Below are positions 62,452-64,000 of a stretch of 64,000 nucleotides of DNA, piece by piece. The notes below the pieces were generated by a model. That model was not told where the DNA came from, ran no database searches, and saw nothing but the letters and a program-made list of their open reading frames with translations. Made by a program: the position numbers and the translations under genes. Source of the stretch: Photobacterium kagoshimensis. GTDB taxonomy: Bacteria > Pseudomonadota > Gammaproteobacteria > Enterobacterales > Vibrionaceae. Numbering within the stretch: the stretch's first letter is position 1; each line of letters opens with the position of its first letter. The stretch spans positions 1 through 64,000 of the forward strand of contig NZ_JAKJSO010000026.1 in assembly GCF_050337045.1 (NCBI RefSeq). The letters are read 5' to 3'.

Positions 62452-63696
62452 TTATGCCTGATAGGCTTTGGTTACTTCATCGGCAATCACGGCAATGCCT
62501 TTTTGCATGTCTTCCTCGCTCTGGACATAGTTCATTCGTAAGCATTCATGGCCGTGCTGCCAATCCTCTTCTAATCCAATGAAGAAGTATTCCCCAGGCA
62601 CAATTAATACTCCGCGAGCTTTGAGGCGGCGATAGAGTTCCATTGTGGTGATAGGCAAATCTTTGAACCATAGCCATAAGAACATAGCGCCTTCAGGTTT
62701 ATGGATTCGAAAGCGCGGATCAGGCATGGCGGTTTGCAGTAACTCAACTGCCTGCTGAGATTTACGTAAGTAAAAGGGTTTAATCACTTGCTCGCTTAAT
62801 GTCAGCAAGTCACCTTGTTCGATCATCTTATGGGCAAGGGCAGGACCCACACTGCCGGGGGCTAAACTTAACACGCCATTCATATTGGCCAGTGCAGTCG
62901 TTATTTCTTCACTGGCAATCACAATACCACAGCGTAAACCTGGTAAGCCGAGTTTGGATAAGCTCATGCACAGTATGGTATTGCTGTTCCAAAAAGGGGT
63001 GACATCAGCAAAGATAATATCGGGGAACGGCATGCCATAGGCGTTATCGATGATCAGTGGAATATCGTTCGCACGGGCGAGAGCATCGAGATGTTGGATT
63101 TCTTCATCGGTCAGGACGTTGCCTGTCGGGTTGGTAGGGCGTGAGGCACAAATCGCGCCAATGCTGTCATCCACCATTAAGCGATCAAAGTCGACGTGGT
63201 ATTTGAACTGGCCATTATCGAGCAAGGTGATTTCTGGTTTGTACGAGATGAACATATCTTGGCTTAAACCTGAATCACCATAGCCGATATACTCCGGCGC
63301 CAGCGGCAACAGAATTTTCTTTTGCTTACCGTCAAACTCACCAGCGAGTAAGTTGAACAAATTAAAGAAAGCGCTTTGGCTGCCATTGGTGAGACTGATA
63401 TTACTCGGTTTGATGTCCCAACCATAGGTGGCCTTCATTAAATCGGCTAACGCATTAATAAAGGTGTTTTTACCTTGAGGGCCATCATAGTTTGTCATCG
63501 CGGCGGTGAGTTCGCCACTGGCAGCCATACTTTGGCTAAGCTGATTGAAGTACTCAACCATCTCTGGGATTTGGGCGGGATTGCCGCCACCTAACATCAC
63601 GGCATCGGGATTACGTAACCCATCGTTTAGGTCTTCCATTAATTGGGTAATTCCCGAATAGCGACCAAACTTATCTCCGAACTTTGAAAACTCCAT
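62452..63696 (-). CDS. avtA: valine-pyruvate aminotransferase
   Basis: This PLP enzyme exchanges amino groups between valine and pyruvate, making alanine or valine. The 414 residues from the ATG at 63696 (GGAAG upstream) align with E. coli AvtA from MEFSKFGDKFGRYSG onward. The PLP lysine is Lys248 in SLSKLGLPG; SRPTNPTGNV and DNAYGMPFP are typical fold-type I motifs. The open frame extends seven codons upstream. It links functionally to the ilv genes at the other end of the window. Confidence 0.96.
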   Translation of the reverse strand: MEFSKFGDKFGRYSGITQLMEDLNDGLRNPDAVMLGGGNPAQIPEMVEYFNQLSQSMAASGELTAAMTNYDGPQGKNTFINALADLMKATYGWDIKPSNISLTNGSQSAFFNLFNLLAGEFDGKQKKILLPLAPEYIGYGDSGLSQDMFISYKPEITLLDNGQFKYHVDFDRLMVDDSIGAICASRPTNPTGNVLTDEEIQHLDALARANDIPLIIDNAYGMPFPDIIFADVTPFWNSNTILCMSLSKLGLPGLRCGIVIASEEITTALANMNGVLSLAPGSVGPALAHKMIEQGDLLTLSEQVIKPFYLRKSQQAVELLQTAMPDPRFRIHKPEGAMFLWLWFKDLPITTMELYRRLKARGVLIVPGEYFFIGLEEDWQHGHECLRMNYVQSEEDMQKGIAVIADEVTKAYQA

Positions 63697-64000
63697 TTTT
63701 ACTTCCGACCTCGGCACGTTGCTCTTAGATTTATCGTTATTACTTAGCTGTATAACTTATGCTCAACTGTCAACATACCTGATCCTTTCATGAAGGAAAA
63801 GCCAGTTTTCCATTTCAATTACATGGTAAGCGCAGTGAGTGTTTTGCCTGTTATGAGTGTAGTAAAATTCTGCTTGCTGCGTTTCACGTGAAACAGTGAA
63901 ACTGAAAAGAGAAGGTCAAAGATAGGGCGACGGTAGATAGATAAGCTGAGTAAGAAACAGGGGTTTTCTTGTTGGGAGGCGATAGCTTACTTAGCATCGT
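63697..64000. other. upstream region of avtA to window end
   Basis: This stretch holds the avtA promoter side and a perfect parS core. No gene, terminator or repeat is otherwise visible in the 304 bases, and the window ends inside it. Confidence 0.5.
63880..63895. other. parS site, perfect core
   Basis: GTTTCACGTGAAAC at 63881-63894 is the exact 14-base palindromic ParB-binding core, with C and A outside. It lies about 16 kb from oriC, and ParB is encoded at 43.3 kb. Confidence 0.93.

Overview
The window looks like a stretch of the larger chromosome of a member of the Vibrionaceae, with Photobacterium or a close relative as the best guess. Three things support this: protein similarity recalled from E. 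coli and Vibrio, a gene order close to that around the V. cholerae chromosome I origin, and an oriC of E. coli type between mnmG and mioC. The genus is inference. No search was possible.

Left part (1-23.6 kb). The window opens inside the first bases of a 16S rRNA gene on the minus strand, with its promoter, boxA and leader hairpins. Next come the yrdA / DUF1488-aroE-hemF-tsaC cluster and the PurR-box-controlled purEK pair. A minus-strand run follows: lysM-dprA-smg-zinc-ribbon gene. Then come def-fmt, rsmB and trkA-trkH. Much of this order is that of the E. coli rrnD-yrdA...trkA segment. After it lie trhA, a Spo0M-family gene, a FadR/GntR regulator, a small unrecognised ORF, yihD, ccoG, srkA, dsbA and comM.

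Middle part (23.6-47.6 kb). The complete ilvLGMEDA operon has a readable leader peptide and attenuator and an intact ilvG. Two tandem paralogous XRE regulators sit between ilvA and glmS, next to the unoccupied Tn7 target position downstream of glmS. Then, all on the minus strand and so transcribed away from oriC, come glmS with a DeoR-type regulator, glmU, the whole atpIBEFHAGDC operon, parAB, rsmG and mnmG.

Origin and right part (47.6-64 kb). oriC lies near 47.69-47.97 kb, with DnaA boxes and many GATC sites. mioC, mnmE, yidC, yidD, rnpA and rpmH run toward the origin. A three-gene TcyJLN-like amino-acid ABC transporter separates rpmH from dnaA-dnaN-recF-gyrB. dnaA starts with TTG. Last come ibpA, with a sigma-32-like promoter and a ROSE-type RNA thermometer, two parS sites and avtA.

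The genes are mostly core functions: replication initiation and segregation, ATP synthesis, branched-chain amino-acid and cell-wall precursor synthesis, translation initiation and tRNA modification. I saw no CRISPR array, prophage, insertion sequence, toxin-antitoxin pair or tRNA gene. I did not find a convincing new multi-gene system. The least explained items are the XRE pair with its nested dyad, an inverted repeat over the atp promoter, a repeat cluster before trkA, and the 57-residue ORF at 17.9 kb.
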